Below the pieces are notes generated by a model. The model was not told the origin of the DNA. It searched no databases and saw only the letters and a list, made by a program, of their open reading frames with translations. This document shows, one piece after another, positions 1 through 9,640 of a stretch of DNA of 42,500 nt. The stretch is from Histomonas meleagridis. Taxonomy: Eukaryota > Parabasalia > Tritrichomonadida > Dientamoebidae. The DNA lies in contig WSYJ01000150.1 of assembly GCA_020186115.1 (NCBI GenBank), forward strand, positions 1 to 42,500, read 5' to 3'. Position 1 is the first letter of the stretch, and each line of letters begins with the position of its first letter. The translations under genes were made by a program, and so were the position numbers.

Positions 1-303
1 AATAAACAAATAATTTCCTATGAACAAAATTCTTAGTAATTCCAAAAATAAACTCTCTGTATATCGATTAATGCACGAAAATTCGATATTTTTGGGATTC
101 CATCGTAACGTTTTGCAAAAATGTTGTTTGTATATTTCAATGCACGATGAGAATTTTTAATGTTCATTTTGTACGTTATAACTAAGGTTAAAATTTTGCA
201 CTTTGAACAGGCAACCAAATTAACGGTCATTGAGACATAAAAATTAGAAGTTTTTGGTCAACCGTCGCTTCGCGACGGTTGTTGACAATAACTTCCATTT
301 TGT
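1..303. other. AT-rich flank with a hairpin, no gene
   Basis: No convincing coding sequence. The only clear structure is a perfect 10-bp stem at 259-268/272-281 (CAACCGTCGC, loop TTC, GCGACGGTTG), about 20 bp outside the left TIR of the next element. An 11-bp inverted repeat (296-306 with 367-377) straddles that TIR. Confidence 0.5.
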
Positions 304-351
304 GACAATGTTTAATAATTTTTGCACAACCGTAAAACCCCATTCAAAATG
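304..351. repeat. Left TIR of the tyrosine-recombinase element
   Basis: It is the reverse complement of 1341-1388 at 47 of 48 positions. Just inside it a 7-bp stem (354-360 with 365-371, GTGACCG/CGGTCAC) could form a hairpin. Confidence 0.9.
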
Positions 352-484
352 ATGTGACCGTGGCCGGTCACAAAATGAACTTTGAAGACTTCGTTGAGGC
401 AACAAAAGAGTCGGAAGCATTCGCTATTAATTCTCTTCATCTGTTAGCACATATAAATCATATTTAAATAGTTATGAAAGAACA

Positions 485-1285
485 ATGAAAGAAATACGAG
501 GAGCTCCTCCACCATTTCCTCTAACAGAAGCAAAAATTAGAGGATTTTTACACTTTAAATTAAATGTTTGTCAATCACCGATACAATATAGCACATTTAA
601 ATTATTTATTTCTAGTTATTCTTATTACTACAATTCACAAAAACAAAATGATGATACGAAATCACTTGAATTCCGAAATTACATTAAATTAATTCAAAGA
701 AAACTTGGAGTTTTTCTTAAAAAAGCAAAAAAAAAACAATTACAAAAGAAAATATGATTAAAATTTATAAAATTATGAATCAGAATTTATATTCAGATGT
801 AGAATTTTTTACTGCAATTTCTCTTTCATTTTTTGGTTTTCTAAAATTTTCTGAATTATCAAATCTTGAGTTTAATGACATTAAAATTGAAGAAGATGGA
901 ATTTATCTGAATATTAAACGATCAAAAAATGATTCATTGTCATGTGGTACTATGTGTTTCATAATAATAAAGGGTGACCCTATCAAGCAACCGCATAATT
1001 CGTTTAATTGGGTTCAACTTTTTTTTTCGCTCAAACAATTCGATTAAAATGAAAAGGTTATTAAATTTTTTAATAAAACATTCTCGAGGAAAATCAAAAA
1101 GTATTATGATAAAAATTGGAATTAAAGAACACAATGAATATTTTCCCCAATTCCTAAGAAAAGGCGGAGCGAATGCTGCCGCAAAACTGGGTATCCAAGA
1201 TAATGTAATTCAACGCCATGGAAGATGGCGATCCACGATATTTATGGAATACACCAAAATGGAACGAAGAGTGCTGGAACAATAA
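485..1285 (+). pseudogene. Broken tyrosine recombinase/integrase
   Basis: Three reading-frame pieces make up one protein. The first (485-757) is a lysine-rich helical segment like a core-binding domain. The second (754-1047) starts the catalytic domain, with an F-F-G-F-L-K-F-S-E-L stretch where the family usually has G-L-R-x-S-E-L and the first catalytic Arg. Here that Arg is Lys, and I-K-R-S-K-N-D follows. The third (974-1285) holds F-L-R-K-G-G-A-N-A-A-A, then R-H-G-R-W-R-S and a Tyr eight residues on, matching the H/R...H/W...Y end of the family. Frames change near 755 and between 974 and 1047, close to A- and T-runs. It would catalyse DNA strand exchange through a 3'-phosphotyrosine if whole. 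I consider it inactive. Confidence 0.75.
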
Positions 1286-1340
1286 TATCCAGCTTAATTT
1301 AATAAAAAATCATTTAAAAAAATGTTTTATTTTAGTCCAA

Positions 1341-1388
1341 CATTTTGAATGGGGTTTTACGGTTGTCCAAAAATTATTAAACATTGTC
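1341..1388. repeat. Right TIR of the tyrosine-recombinase element
   Basis: Pairs with 304-351 over 48 bp with a single mismatch. It starts about 55 bp after the recombinase stop codon. Confidence 0.9.
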
Positions 1389-2210
1389 ATAGAATTATGT
1401 ATTATGGTATCATTAGGAAATTCAAGACTTTTATCTCCGACTAAATATTCTACCATTAGATAAAATGTTAAATTATCCCAATTAACTTAGTAAATTTTTC
1501 TTCTTGTATCTCTTTATAATTTTAAACGGCTTCACCATCCGACCAGATATACTCAATTAATAATATTGAAAAACGTTACGATAAAATTTTGATAATTTCA
1601 AAATATTTGAGTTAATGAATCATATAGACAATGGATATATGATATCGAGAAATTTTGTCTGGCCGTTTTTTAGATATTATCGATTTTCTTTATTTTTCCA
1701 ACTTTTAGAATGTTGTAACATTCAATATTAAAATGTAACGCGTAAATCATTTAATATTGAATGTTGTAAACGAAAAATATTTAATAAAAATAGTTTTCTT
1801 ACTTAATATCTGTATGTTGATATGGGATAATATCCCAATATATATAATACAAAACAATATTTTACAAAATATTGTATTTTGAATGATGGCATGTTCTTTA
1901 TTTAGGCCAATATTCAAAAAATATATTTTGGCGGTTTTTTAAACGGCTTTGTCGCCCCTTCTATTTTTTGCGTTTATCTTTCGTTAATTTTTGCGTTTAT
2001 CTTTCAGCATTCTTTTTTATTTACTTTCATCATTCTTTGAGTTTATATTTTATTATTCTTCGCGTTTATCTTTTATCATTCTTTTCTTATTACTTTTGTT
2101 ATTATTTTTGTTTATCTTTCAGCATTCTTTTTGTTTATCTTTCATCATTCTTTTCTTTTTATTTTTATTTCCCACTGCTTTATATGAGTCTAATTCTCTT
2201 ATTATAGTTT
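1389..2210. other. AT-rich intergenic DNA with hairpins
   Basis: No gene seen. A perfect 16-bp inverted repeat lies at 1717-1732 and 1750-1765 (AACATTCAATATTAAA and its complement, 17-nt spacer). Short palindromes such as GGGATAATATCCC follow near 1825-1840, with an ACAATATT/AATATTGT pair near 1854-1876. From about 1965 the sequence becomes a degenerate pyrimidine-rich repeat. Confidence 0.5.
1965..2165. repeat. Degenerate TTTATCTTTCATCATTCTT-type repeat
   Basis: Loosely repeated units of roughly 20-30 bp (GCGTTTATCTTTC, ATCATTCTTTT and variants) follow one another. Long open frames here translate to F/L/S/Y-rich nonsense and are not genes. The repeat ends just outside the zinc-knuckle end of the neighbouring MULE transposase. 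Confidence 0.55.
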
Positions 2211-3982
2211 ACATGTTGCTGAGTTATATCCTTCTTTCCCACATTTATGGCATCGATATGTTCTTTTTGTTTTATGTGCACCGCATTTTTTTTTGGTGAT
2301 CAATAAATGAAGATTGTTTTGTGATTGGTCGACCTCTCTGTGCAATAAATTCAGGCGATCCTGTGGAACATGTTTTTAAATTGTTAAATCCTATGAAAAG
2401 ATTGTCAAATAATTTATGTATTTCTGGATTTCTATTTGATCTGCTGCTATTGGAGATACCATATCCATAAGATTTGTATACTTATACATATTATAATTAT
2501 TATTTACTTGCACGGTTTGAATTTCTGTTTCTTCTGTTTCATCAAAATGCTGTGTAAAATAAATGTCTGGAATATCTTCTTCTTTGACCAAAGGAAATAG
2601 ACCAGCTTTATACCTATTAAACAATATGTGGCAACAAGGTAAACCAAATTCTGTTTTAACTTTACAATTACAATCTTCAGAATTAATACTATTTAATAAT
2701 GGAGAAATCTGTACATATACTTTTATAATATTATTCATTTTTTCGTATTCAGTATTTAGAATATTGAAACATAAATTACCAAGTTGCTTACCGTGATATA
2801 AATCTAAATTGATTTAAATCCTTATTGTTGCAATATTTTTTTAATAAGCATTTCTGCATGTAATAAAAATGCATCAATGATATCTTTTAATGTAACAATT
2901 TTATGATCTATCCAATTTTTATTTGTAGAAAAATTTCCTTCTGCTAAATTCGAAGTATAATGATTTCTTAGTCTATAATGAGCTAATATCTCCGAATCAT
3001 AATACTTAAGATGTTTCAATAATAACTGCAAATGAAATTTTTCTTTCGTATTTTTTTGGATTTCATTATTAATCAGTGAAACGAAATCTGATGCTTTCAT
3101 TTCTCCATGAAATAATTTTATTAGCGTTCGATATATAACTGAATTAACACCACAATGATCTGATACATTTCTCAATATATGAACTCTACAAAATACAATC
3201 TTTGAAGTTTTAAAAACATATTTAATTGCTTTTCTTTGAGATTCCAGTCGATCACATATAAATATTCTAAAATTAATATATTTGGAAAGAATAATAAACA
3301 AATCAACAAAATCATTGAATGTTTTCCCCAATAAAATACCTAAAGCAATCATTTGAGCTTTGTCATTCTCGTCGTAGCAATAACATAAAATTATTGGATA
3401 CCTGTACTTATTAGTACACATAGTATCGTCCATCACACGAATATCTTGTGCATAGGGTTTGGATATAATGGAGCTATTAATTAAAGATAAACATGGAAAC
3501 CATCATTTTTTTTTTGAAATGTCACAATATACTTCTTACTCCATTCTTGAATAGTTGTATAGTTGATTTGAAGAAATTGATAAATTCAAATTTTTTCTAA
3601 TAAAATATGGCGAAGCACCTTTAGAACCCAAATCATTAATTTCTTCTTTTTGTTTTGAAGTAAGAAGGCAAAAAAAACTTTCAACGTATCTCTTATTTAT
3701 GCAGTGATTGTGAATCCATTCACCCGAACAAATACATAGGATTGAATCTCTGAACTTCACACTGAAGTGGCTTGGGCAATCCTTGAACCTGCACTTATAA
3801 CAAACATATGATGTAATGTCTCTTTTTTTGGACTCAACAATTGAATATGGACATCGATAGATCGCCATTTGGTCTTTGATATCGATCTTGAAATCATCAA
3901 AAGCACTCATCCCAATTCTCCCTTTAATATAATCAATGAATTCAATGGGGGTGCTTTCTTTTATTTCCATTTCTATCTGCAA
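2211..3982 (-). pseudogene. MULE transposase relic
   Basis: Reading leftwards from 3982, the N-terminal 148 residues (3536-3982) carry a GCM1/FLYWCH-like zinc finger: Y-V-C-Y-K-C...K-D-C-P-S-H...W-I-H-N-H. Frames then break at 3440-3535. At 2822-3450 the DDE domain resumes with V-M-D-D-T-M-C-T-N-K, I-C-D-R-L-E and F-C-R-V-H-I-L. Next, 2391-2738 has a SWIM zinc finger (C-N-C...P-C-C-H). Farther on, 2211-2340 keeps an R-G-R-P motif and a CCHC-type knuckle, C-H-K-C-G-K-E-G-Y...C, with Asn where His is usual. MULE transposases cut and paste DNA through a DDE site. At least three frame breaks make it dead. No TIRs were recognised. Confidence 0.85.
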
Positions 3983-5693
3983 ATTTATAAATTAACGGTT
4001 TTGTCCGGACGGTTATGTTGTTTTCCAATTAGACTAATGTTGTTAGGACCTAACCCGTAACAAATGTAAAACCAAAAGTAGGAAATCAACAAATGTGATC
4101 GATACTTCATTGAAACGCAGACCTTTATAAAATATGTTTAACCAGTGAACTTAAGTGGAAAAAATGGAATAATTAAAAAAATAGATATCAACAATTATTA
4201 GTATGACAAAACAAAAAAATGAGAGTTTTCGCTGATCTTAAGGTCATTGTTGTTATTATTGTGTTTTAGAAAAATGTGTTGTTTGAGTTTGATTACTGAT
4301 CAATTATCAGCGAGAAAGAATATTAGGACATAGAATGAAACAAACCATTTAACACTTGTGCTTCGAAATCAATGATTGTGGTCGGATGAAATGTTGGTGG
4401 ACCTAAATTCAATATTCGAAAATGTCATAACCATGATTAGTCCAAATGGCAAAATGGAGTAGTGATCTTCTTCATATTGGCCCCCTTGAAAGGAAACACA
4501 AGATCAATCTTTGGTTGAACAACTTTCAGGAAGATGCATTGAGGCTTTGGCTCAAATGAACTTTTGGCGCCACGTATATTTTGACAAAATCACGCGCTTT
4601 CTGATATTTTGCCACTGCTAAAAAAAATTCAATGACCCACAAACGCATTCGATTTTTTTCTGAGATGATTGAGAGTGTTTGTCGGTTGGCACTTTTTTGC
4701 CCTGGATTTACGATTTTCCATTATTTTGTAAAAATCTTCGTTTAATAATAGTGTATAGTAGTGAAATTTGTATGAGATTAACGTTCTTTGAACGAAAATT
4801 TTTATGCATTAATTATTATCAATATTGAAAAGTTCCGGAGAACGTTATAACCACATATGAAGAAGGAGACGCTCTCAACTATTTCGAATCAGTAAATAGT
4901 GCAATCGTTATCTCGTATCGTTTTCTATAATTTTTTTGTTTTAAATGTACAGTATAATGGTGCCGACGAATTATTCTCACAATATGATGGCAAGTAAAGT
5001 TAAGAATTTTACTTAACGTTCATTCTTGTTATTTTCTTATTTATTGACTCTGAAGAGCGATCAGGTAAATATTCCATTTATCAATTGAGATCACCACCAA
5101 AGTCGCTGTTTAAATCTTTGAGTTTTTTTTCTTCTTTTTTTGTCCAAGCACAATATTATCTTCCAGATTGATCCATTTCTTGAGAAGATGAATTCAACGT
5201 AATGTCTTTTGTGCTGCATATTATATTATTATTATTATTTTGTTTTTTCCCATTAATTTCCCTGATTCAAAATTTCAGAACTTAGTTCTTTAATGAGTGT
5301 TGAAATTGCTGGAAGGGGCATTTGCTCTTCGAAAATTGAATAGGACGATGGGAAATAAAAATAAACCATCGAACATTATATATGTATACCTGCAGTCCAT
5401 CTTGTTACTTTTGAACTTCTATATACATTTTTAACAATTTCATTAAGATATGGGTATATATTTGGTATGTTTTTTACATGAGTTTGCTTTATTGGACTTG
5501 TTTCAATATTTGATCTTGTTTGAATATTTTGATTAACTTGAATATTTCGTATAATATTAATATTATATTATTGACTGATAAACTTGTTGAATGTATTTGT
5601 TGCAATGTAATTTATTTTGATCTGCTTTTGTTTTTTAGATCTGCTTCTTTTTTTTTCCATTGGTAAAAAGTGACAATATATTCATTTTCCACA
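3983..5693. other. Noncoding left flank of Maverick copy 1
   Basis: About 1.7 kb without a gene. The only recognisable content is the polymerase scrap at 4835-4965. The last six bases before the element (5694-5699, AAAAAC) are the target site duplication. Confidence 0.5.
4835..4965 (+). pseudogene. Scrap of Maverick family-B DNA polymerase C-terminus
   Basis: Translates to I-T-T-Y-E-E-G-D-A-L-N-Y-F...S-A-I-V-I-S-Y-R, which aligns with I-T-T-Y-D-T-G-D-V-N-D-Y-F...S-A-I-V-I-L-Y-R at about 34240-34330, near the C-terminus of the polymerase relic in this same window. DNA identity is also obvious by eye. It shows that an older Maverick once lay here. No further polymerase was found on either side. 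Confidence 0.6.
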
Positions 5694-5699
5694 AAAAAC
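5694..5699. repeat. Left target site duplication (AAAAAC)
   Basis: AAAAAC directly precedes the left terminus GGTAGGTATA and is repeated at 16420-16425 directly after the right terminus. Six-bp duplications are the reported hallmark of Maverick integration. The A-rich site slightly weakens the evidence. Confidence 0.8.
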
Positions 5700-6154
5700 G
5701 GTAGGTATATAATGCGGTCGAAAATGATCCCGGGGCCCCTAGGGTCCTCGGGATCATTCCCGACCTTAAGTTTTCACTGGTAGATTGGAGGGGTCTGAGG
5801 CCTCCGGAGGTGCCCTTCGGACCCCTCCGGAGGCCTCAGACCCCTCCAATCCCCCGAGTGTGCTCGCTCCGCTCGCTACAAAAATCAAAATGATTTTTGT
5901 GAGCCATACAATTCGTCTGAAAATTTGAATGCGCATTCAATTTTGAGAGAACACGAAACTTTTTGATAGGAACGATAGCACTTTTAGCACCACTTTTCGC
6001 ATAAACCTATCAAAAACCCTCACATAACCAACACGAATTGTCCCCGGTTATCTTTGGTCGGACATTTATCCTATTCAATTTATCTTTGCCAGGAGGTTAA
6101 TTGTCAAAAAAAAGCGACGAATATTTTTTTGAATGCATGGCAAACTTTATTTTA
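5700..6154. repeat. Left TIR of Maverick copy 1, with GC-rich hairpins
   Basis: Matches the complement of 15951-16419 along its length, with some indels. It contains a 28-bp stem at 5783-5810/5824-5851 (GATTGGAGGGGTCTGAGGCC...), a shorter imperfect GC-rich palindrome at about 5725-5757, and a 10-bp stem at 5878-5887/5891-5900. GC content is far above the rest of the element. The repeat ends just before the first gene's leader. Confidence 0.9.
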
Positions 6155-6206
6155 AATAGTAAATAACTGTTATAAATTATCACTTCATTTTTTTTCTTCA
6201 TGTATG

Positions 6207-6669
6207 CGAATATTTTTTTCCATTGATCAAATTGCAGACAATATCAAAAAATAAGGATCTTGATGCTATTGATGTTGCAATATTCTTTGATCCTAAATAT
6301 AATAAAATGGGAAATTACAACAATTTTATTATCAATCCAATTGGGATGATAATAAAACATAGTAATTCTTCCGATTTATATTTTATTCAAAGAGAAATAA
6401 TAGAATTCTTTGACAATCCAATACTAATATCAATTCCAATTACTGAAAATAAGAAACCACCTATAAATCAAAATGTTCATTATTTAGAAATAGACTTATT
6501 TCCATTGAAATGTAAATTTGGACGATGGTATGCGTCATATATCTATGAGTCATATAATGATGAAATTAATCGTACATTATTAGATAATGTAATCGTTAAT
6601 AGTCAACATAAAGACAAAACTCATCAATCTGCTTTTGATTTAAAGCAGGATCTTTTCAAGAGTGCCTAA
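6207..6669 (+). pseudogene. Conserved Maverick protein, unknown function (frameshifted)
   Basis: This is the first gene inside the left end, transcribed inward. I do not recognise the family. In copy 2 the same gene is open (34972-35439, 155 residues). Here the ATG in CATGTATGCG is followed by one extra T in the first T-run and one extra A in a nearby A-run. The first eight or so codons are therefore out of frame, and the frame is open only from 6223. The rest is almost identical to copy 2, including the motifs A-I-F-F-D-P-K-Y-N-K and L-K-C-K-F-G-R-W-Y. No membrane segment or signal is visible. A TCATTTTTTT initiator-like motif precedes the ATG. Confidence 0.75.
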
Positions 6670-6712
6670 AAAATAAAAAAAAAATGATTTAATTTTTTTA
6701 TTTATTTTGATT

Positions 6713-6931
6713 CTATAAAAAACTAGAAGGTGATGAATATATTCTACTATTTTGTCTTTCAATTGGATAATTTGATAATTTTTCAAAATAAATTGAATTA
6801 CTAATAGTTAGTTTTGGTAACTTTATATACTGGATAGATGGATCTATTAACTCAGTTTCTTTCTCTATCGTTGATGAATTTGATGTCTCATCGTCATAAT
6901 AAGTCTTGATCACCTTCGTGCTACTAGACAT
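6713..6931 (-). CDS. Small Maverick protein, 72 residues, unknown
   Basis: Starts M-S-S-S-T-K-V-I-K, chosen because a TCATTTTTATTA initiator-like motif lies right before this ATG. The open frame extends upstream to 7081 but would overlap the next gene. It is acidic and Ser/Thr-rich in the middle, and Tyr- and Ser-rich near the end. Copy 2 is 76 residues (35470-35700), because one A-run differs near the stop and shifts the last few codons. It is the last of four tandem small genes on this strand, next to the presumed minor virion proteins. Role unknown. Confidence 0.65.
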   Translation of the reverse strand: MSSSTKVIKTYYDDETSNSSTIEKETELIDPSIQYIKLPKLTISNSIYFEKLSNYPIERQNSRIYSSPSSFL

Positions 6932-7064
6932 TAATAAAAATGAAAATTTTATTAAATTATAATGAATTTTTGAAACTAAACTATGACAAATGGGACACAG
7001 GTGTTCTTTAAGGACGCCTGGGATTTGGAATAGTTTCAAAACAATATATATAAATAATATTTTA

Positions 7065-7334
7065 TTATTTCTTTTGTCCAACTAGCGCATTTGCTACACC
7101 ATCTATAACAGGTGAGAATTTATCTGCTATTTTAATTCCTTTTGCAATAGCACCTGCATGTCCAGGTAAATTTTCAATTCCAGGTATTTTACCTACTGTA
7201 TTTACAACAGGTTTAGCTACTTTATTCCATACATTACCAATAAATCTTCCAACTGGTTTAATAATTTTATCTCTGAAGTAAGCACCTGCTTTTTTAAATT
7301 CATTTTTAATTTTGTTCCAAAAACCCCAAGCCAT
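7065..7334 (-). CDS. Small W-N-K protein, possible minor virion protein
   Basis: 89 residues beginning M-A-W-G-F-W-N-K-I-K, then a basic helical part (K-P-V-G-R-F-I-G-N-V-W-N-K-V) and a Gly/Ala/Ile-rich C-terminus. I chose the internal ATG at 7334 because the sibling gene starts with the same motif behind an identical leader. The copy in the second Maverick is the same length and nearly identical. Two more small proteins next to it begin alike. An aromatic amphipathic start followed by a short basic helix recalls the membrane-active minor capsid proteins (pVI-type) encoded near capsid genes in adenovirus-like systems. This is a resemblance only; homology is not shown. Confidence 0.7.
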   Translation of the reverse strand: MAWGFWNKIKNEFKKAGAYFRDKIIKPVGRFIGNVWNKVAKPVVNTVGKIPGIENLPGHAGAIAKGIKIADKFSPVIDGVANALVGQKK

Positions 7335-7368
7335 AAATAATAATAAAAATAAAATATTAATTCTTTTT

Positions 7369-7653
7369 TTATTGATAAAATATAGGATGGATCTTGTCAT
7401 TTGCTTCATTACCTATATTTTTACTTATATTTTTAAACAATGGGATTATTTTATCACCGGTTTCTAATATTTTATCCACAGGTAACTTTTTAATAGGTGT
7501 AATTTTTTTAATGTCTTTTTTACGTTGTTTCGCGAATTCATCACCTTTCACAATATGAGGACTAATTTTTGTAGATCCTTCTTTCATTTTTTTAAGTTAA
7601 GGTCCTATTTTCTTTATTCCGTTTTTAAATTTGTTCCACAAACCCCACGCCAT
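7369..7653 (-). pseudogene. Second W-N-K small protein, nonsense-mutated
   Basis: Starts M-A-W-G-L-W-N-K-F-K at 7653. Codon 19 is TAA (7597-7599), where copy 2 has TTA for Leu, so the first 18 residues are cut off from the remainder (95 codons in all). The rest stays in frame and is four residues longer than copy 2 through a small N-I-S-K-N duplication. The leader just upstream of the ATG is identical over more than 18 bp to that of the gene at 7065-7334, so the two arose by tandem duplication and then diverged behind the first ten codons. Confidence 0.75.
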
Positions 7654-7673
7654 AAATAATAATAAAAATAAAT

Positions 7674-7904
7674 TCATTGTTTTATTAAATCCTGTAATAT
7701 TAACTTATTCCTAACTTTTTCTTTTACATCTTTAGATATTATTTTATCATTATATTTATATGGTAGAATTCTATTTTTATTACCTAAATTCTTTTCATGT
7801 TCTAACCATTTTTTCACATTTTTGTTGAATTTTTCTTGTTGTTCTTTACTTAACTGAAATTTGTTCGAACCTTTTTTAATTTTATTCCAAAAACCCCCAT
7901 CCAT
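7674..7904 (-). CDS. Third W-N-K small protein
   Basis: 76 residues, starting M-D-G-G-F-W-N-K-I-K. In copy 2 the start reads M-G-W-G-F-W-N-K. The body is highly charged and helical, with K-E-Q-Q-E-K-F-N-K-N-V-K and R-N-K-L-I. The ATG faces the capsid gene across 35 bp that hold a perfect 18-bp palindrome with an initiator-like motif for each direction. It is open here; copy 2 is frameshifted by one extra base in a T-run. Likely co-expressed with the capsid protein; function unknown. Confidence 0.7.
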   Translation of the reverse strand: MDGGFWNKIKKGSNKFQLSKEQQEKFNKNVKKWLEHEKNLGNKNRILPYKYNDKIISKDVKEKVRNKLILQDLIKQ

Positions 7905-7913
7905 TTAAAAATT

Positions 7914-7931
7914 ATGAAAAATATTTTTCAT
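7914..7931. promoter_or_regulatory. Palindromic divergent initiator
   Basis: ATGAAAAATATTTTTCAT is a perfect 18-bp palindrome centred between the divergent start codons at 7904 (-) and 7940 (+). Read either way it gives a TCAT initiator-like motif a few bases from the start codon. It is identical in copy 2 (36672-36689). Confidence 0.6.
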
Positions 7932-7939
7932 TTTTATTA

Positions 7940-9566
7940 ATGTATTATAATAATACGCAATCCAAAAATGAACAAGATGATCAAGGTAATGTTGGTGCTT
8001 ATTTTGATCGTCTTAAAGATTTAATTGCTAAAAATGATGGTACTCGTTCTATTATTTTAAGAACTGAAGATTGTCATGATCAAAATGCACCTTTTAATCA
8101 ATCACAAGAAACTAGATTAAGAATTACTCATGGTGATCATATGGTTTCACAAATAACTGAAGGTTTTATTAATTTTAAACTTAGAATAACTGTACAATTA
8201 TCAAAAGCTATTTCATCTAGTAATTTGACAGATCCTGAGAATTTAGCTAAAATATTTATAGGTTTTAAGAGTTCTAATCAATTATTAGATCAATGACAAA
8301 TTATGTCTAATAATATTTCTACTGGTTATCAACAAAATGAATGTTGTCGTGAAGGTTATTGTTATTCTACAATTAAACCCTATGCTGAAAAGAAAACTAG
8401 AAAATATACACATTCTTTATATGAAAATGTTTCAGAATATTCTCAATCTGTTTGTGGTACTTATGTTGATTTAAATACAATTGCAGATGGAAATAAACAT
8501 GATATCGAATTTGAAATGAATCTTCCATTTGAAGATATATTAGCTTTACAAGCATTTGATTTATATCCGAATAGATTAGTCGGTGATATTGAATTAAAGT
8601 TTTATGTTATTCAAAATGGTTTAGTATGGTGTCAAGTAGATCCACGTAAAATTAAAGAAGTTAAAGAATTTTTAGAAGATTCTACTATTAATGCTATATT
8701 TAATAATTTACCTTTATTTACTCATGGTTTTACTCAAATAGGTAATTCTGCTAATATTACTACTACATTTAAATGTGATACTGAAACTAATCATACTATT
8801 GATACTGCAACTGAGAATGTTTCTTTATATTGTACAGGTTTAACAGTAGTTTCATGTAAATCTAATATGTTTGGATTTGGAGTTAAAGAAGAAACTTTAA
8901 ATAAAATAGCTCAAATACTTCAACAACCTGGAGGTTTATTAATTCCTTCACAACAATTAGATTATAATGCATTTGCTTTTAGCTGCTACTGAATCTGGTA
9001 TACAATCTACTATTAATATGCCTTTATTTAATGTTACAACTATTACAGTTGTATTTCCAAAACATGCTAATGATTATACTTGTTTTGATAATCCTATTTA
9101 TAATAATGTACAATTAACTATTGCAGGTCAAAATTATCCTGATGAACCAGTAAGTACTTTAGGTGCTAGATTTTTACAATATCAATTAGTTGCTTCTGAT
9201 TTAGATGGTGGTATACAATGTACTAAAGAATTCGAAGATTCTTTAACTATGGATAGAAATGATTCTAATGGTACAAGATATAATAATACATTAAGTGATG
9301 CTACCTCATTTATGCTTAATATACAATGTGAACGTTCACGTGGTGGTTACGTATTCGACGGCTTATACTCTAACGGTCAAAACATCCCGATACAAATTAA
9401 GGGGCAACCTATATATACTCAAGCTAACGATACTTATTATAATGTTGATGATACTGGAAATCATCCACCTCCTCCACAATTATTCATTTGTCGTGATACT
9501 TATTTCACATTAGATTTACATAATGGATTGAAATATTATGCTAATGGTACTCCTGATGGTTATTAA
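7940..9566 (+). pseudogene. Maverick major capsid protein (double jelly-roll type), interrupted
   Basis: Three pieces cover about 540 residues, the usual size for Polinton capsid proteins. 7940-8296 begins M-Y-Y-N-N-T-Q and ends at an in-frame TGA (8294-8296). The same frame continues from 8303 with Y-Q-Q-N-E-C-C-R-E-G and H-S-L-Y-E-N-V-S to 8992. A single extra T near 8970 then shifts the frame, and 8967-9566 completes the protein with a Thr/Asn/Tyr-rich second half ending N-G-T-P-D-G-Y. The family call rests on length, beta-rich composition, position beside the small virion-like genes, and a related scrap at 28194-28468. The TGA is also present in copy 2, so it is not a local error. Confidence 0.75.
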
Positions 9567-9640
9567 ATAAAAATTATTTAAAATTAGATCTCAATTTTAT
9601 TTATATTAAAAAAAAATTAGAAGTATTTTTTTTTATTTAC

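Larger units (their letters stand above)
304..1388 (+). mobile_element. Tyrosine-recombinase element with 48-bp TIRs
   Basis: A 1,085-bp unit is bounded by inverted repeats at 304-351 and 1341-1388. They are 48 bp each with one mismatch, beginning GACAATGTTTAATAATTTTT. Between them lies one broken gene whose C-terminus matches the tyrosine recombinase pattern. The repeats stop abruptly at both outer edges. No target duplication was recognised. Cryptons carry tyrosine recombinases but typically lack TIRs, while ciliate Tec elements combine both; assignment to either group is not possible from this sequence. Confidence 0.75.

Noticed and set aside
33-230. Open frame on the minus strand (65 codons)
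   Set aside because: No recognisable motif or initiator, AT-rich composition; unsupported as a gene.
1968-2299. Overlapping F/L/S/Y-rich open frames
   Set aside because: They translate a pyrimidine-rich repeat; no start context and no motif.
1930-4030. Possible TIRs of the 2211-3982 MULE (AACGGCTTTGTC near 1942, AACGGTTTTGTC near 3994)
   Set aside because: The two words are in direct, not inverted, orientation and the similarity does not extend.
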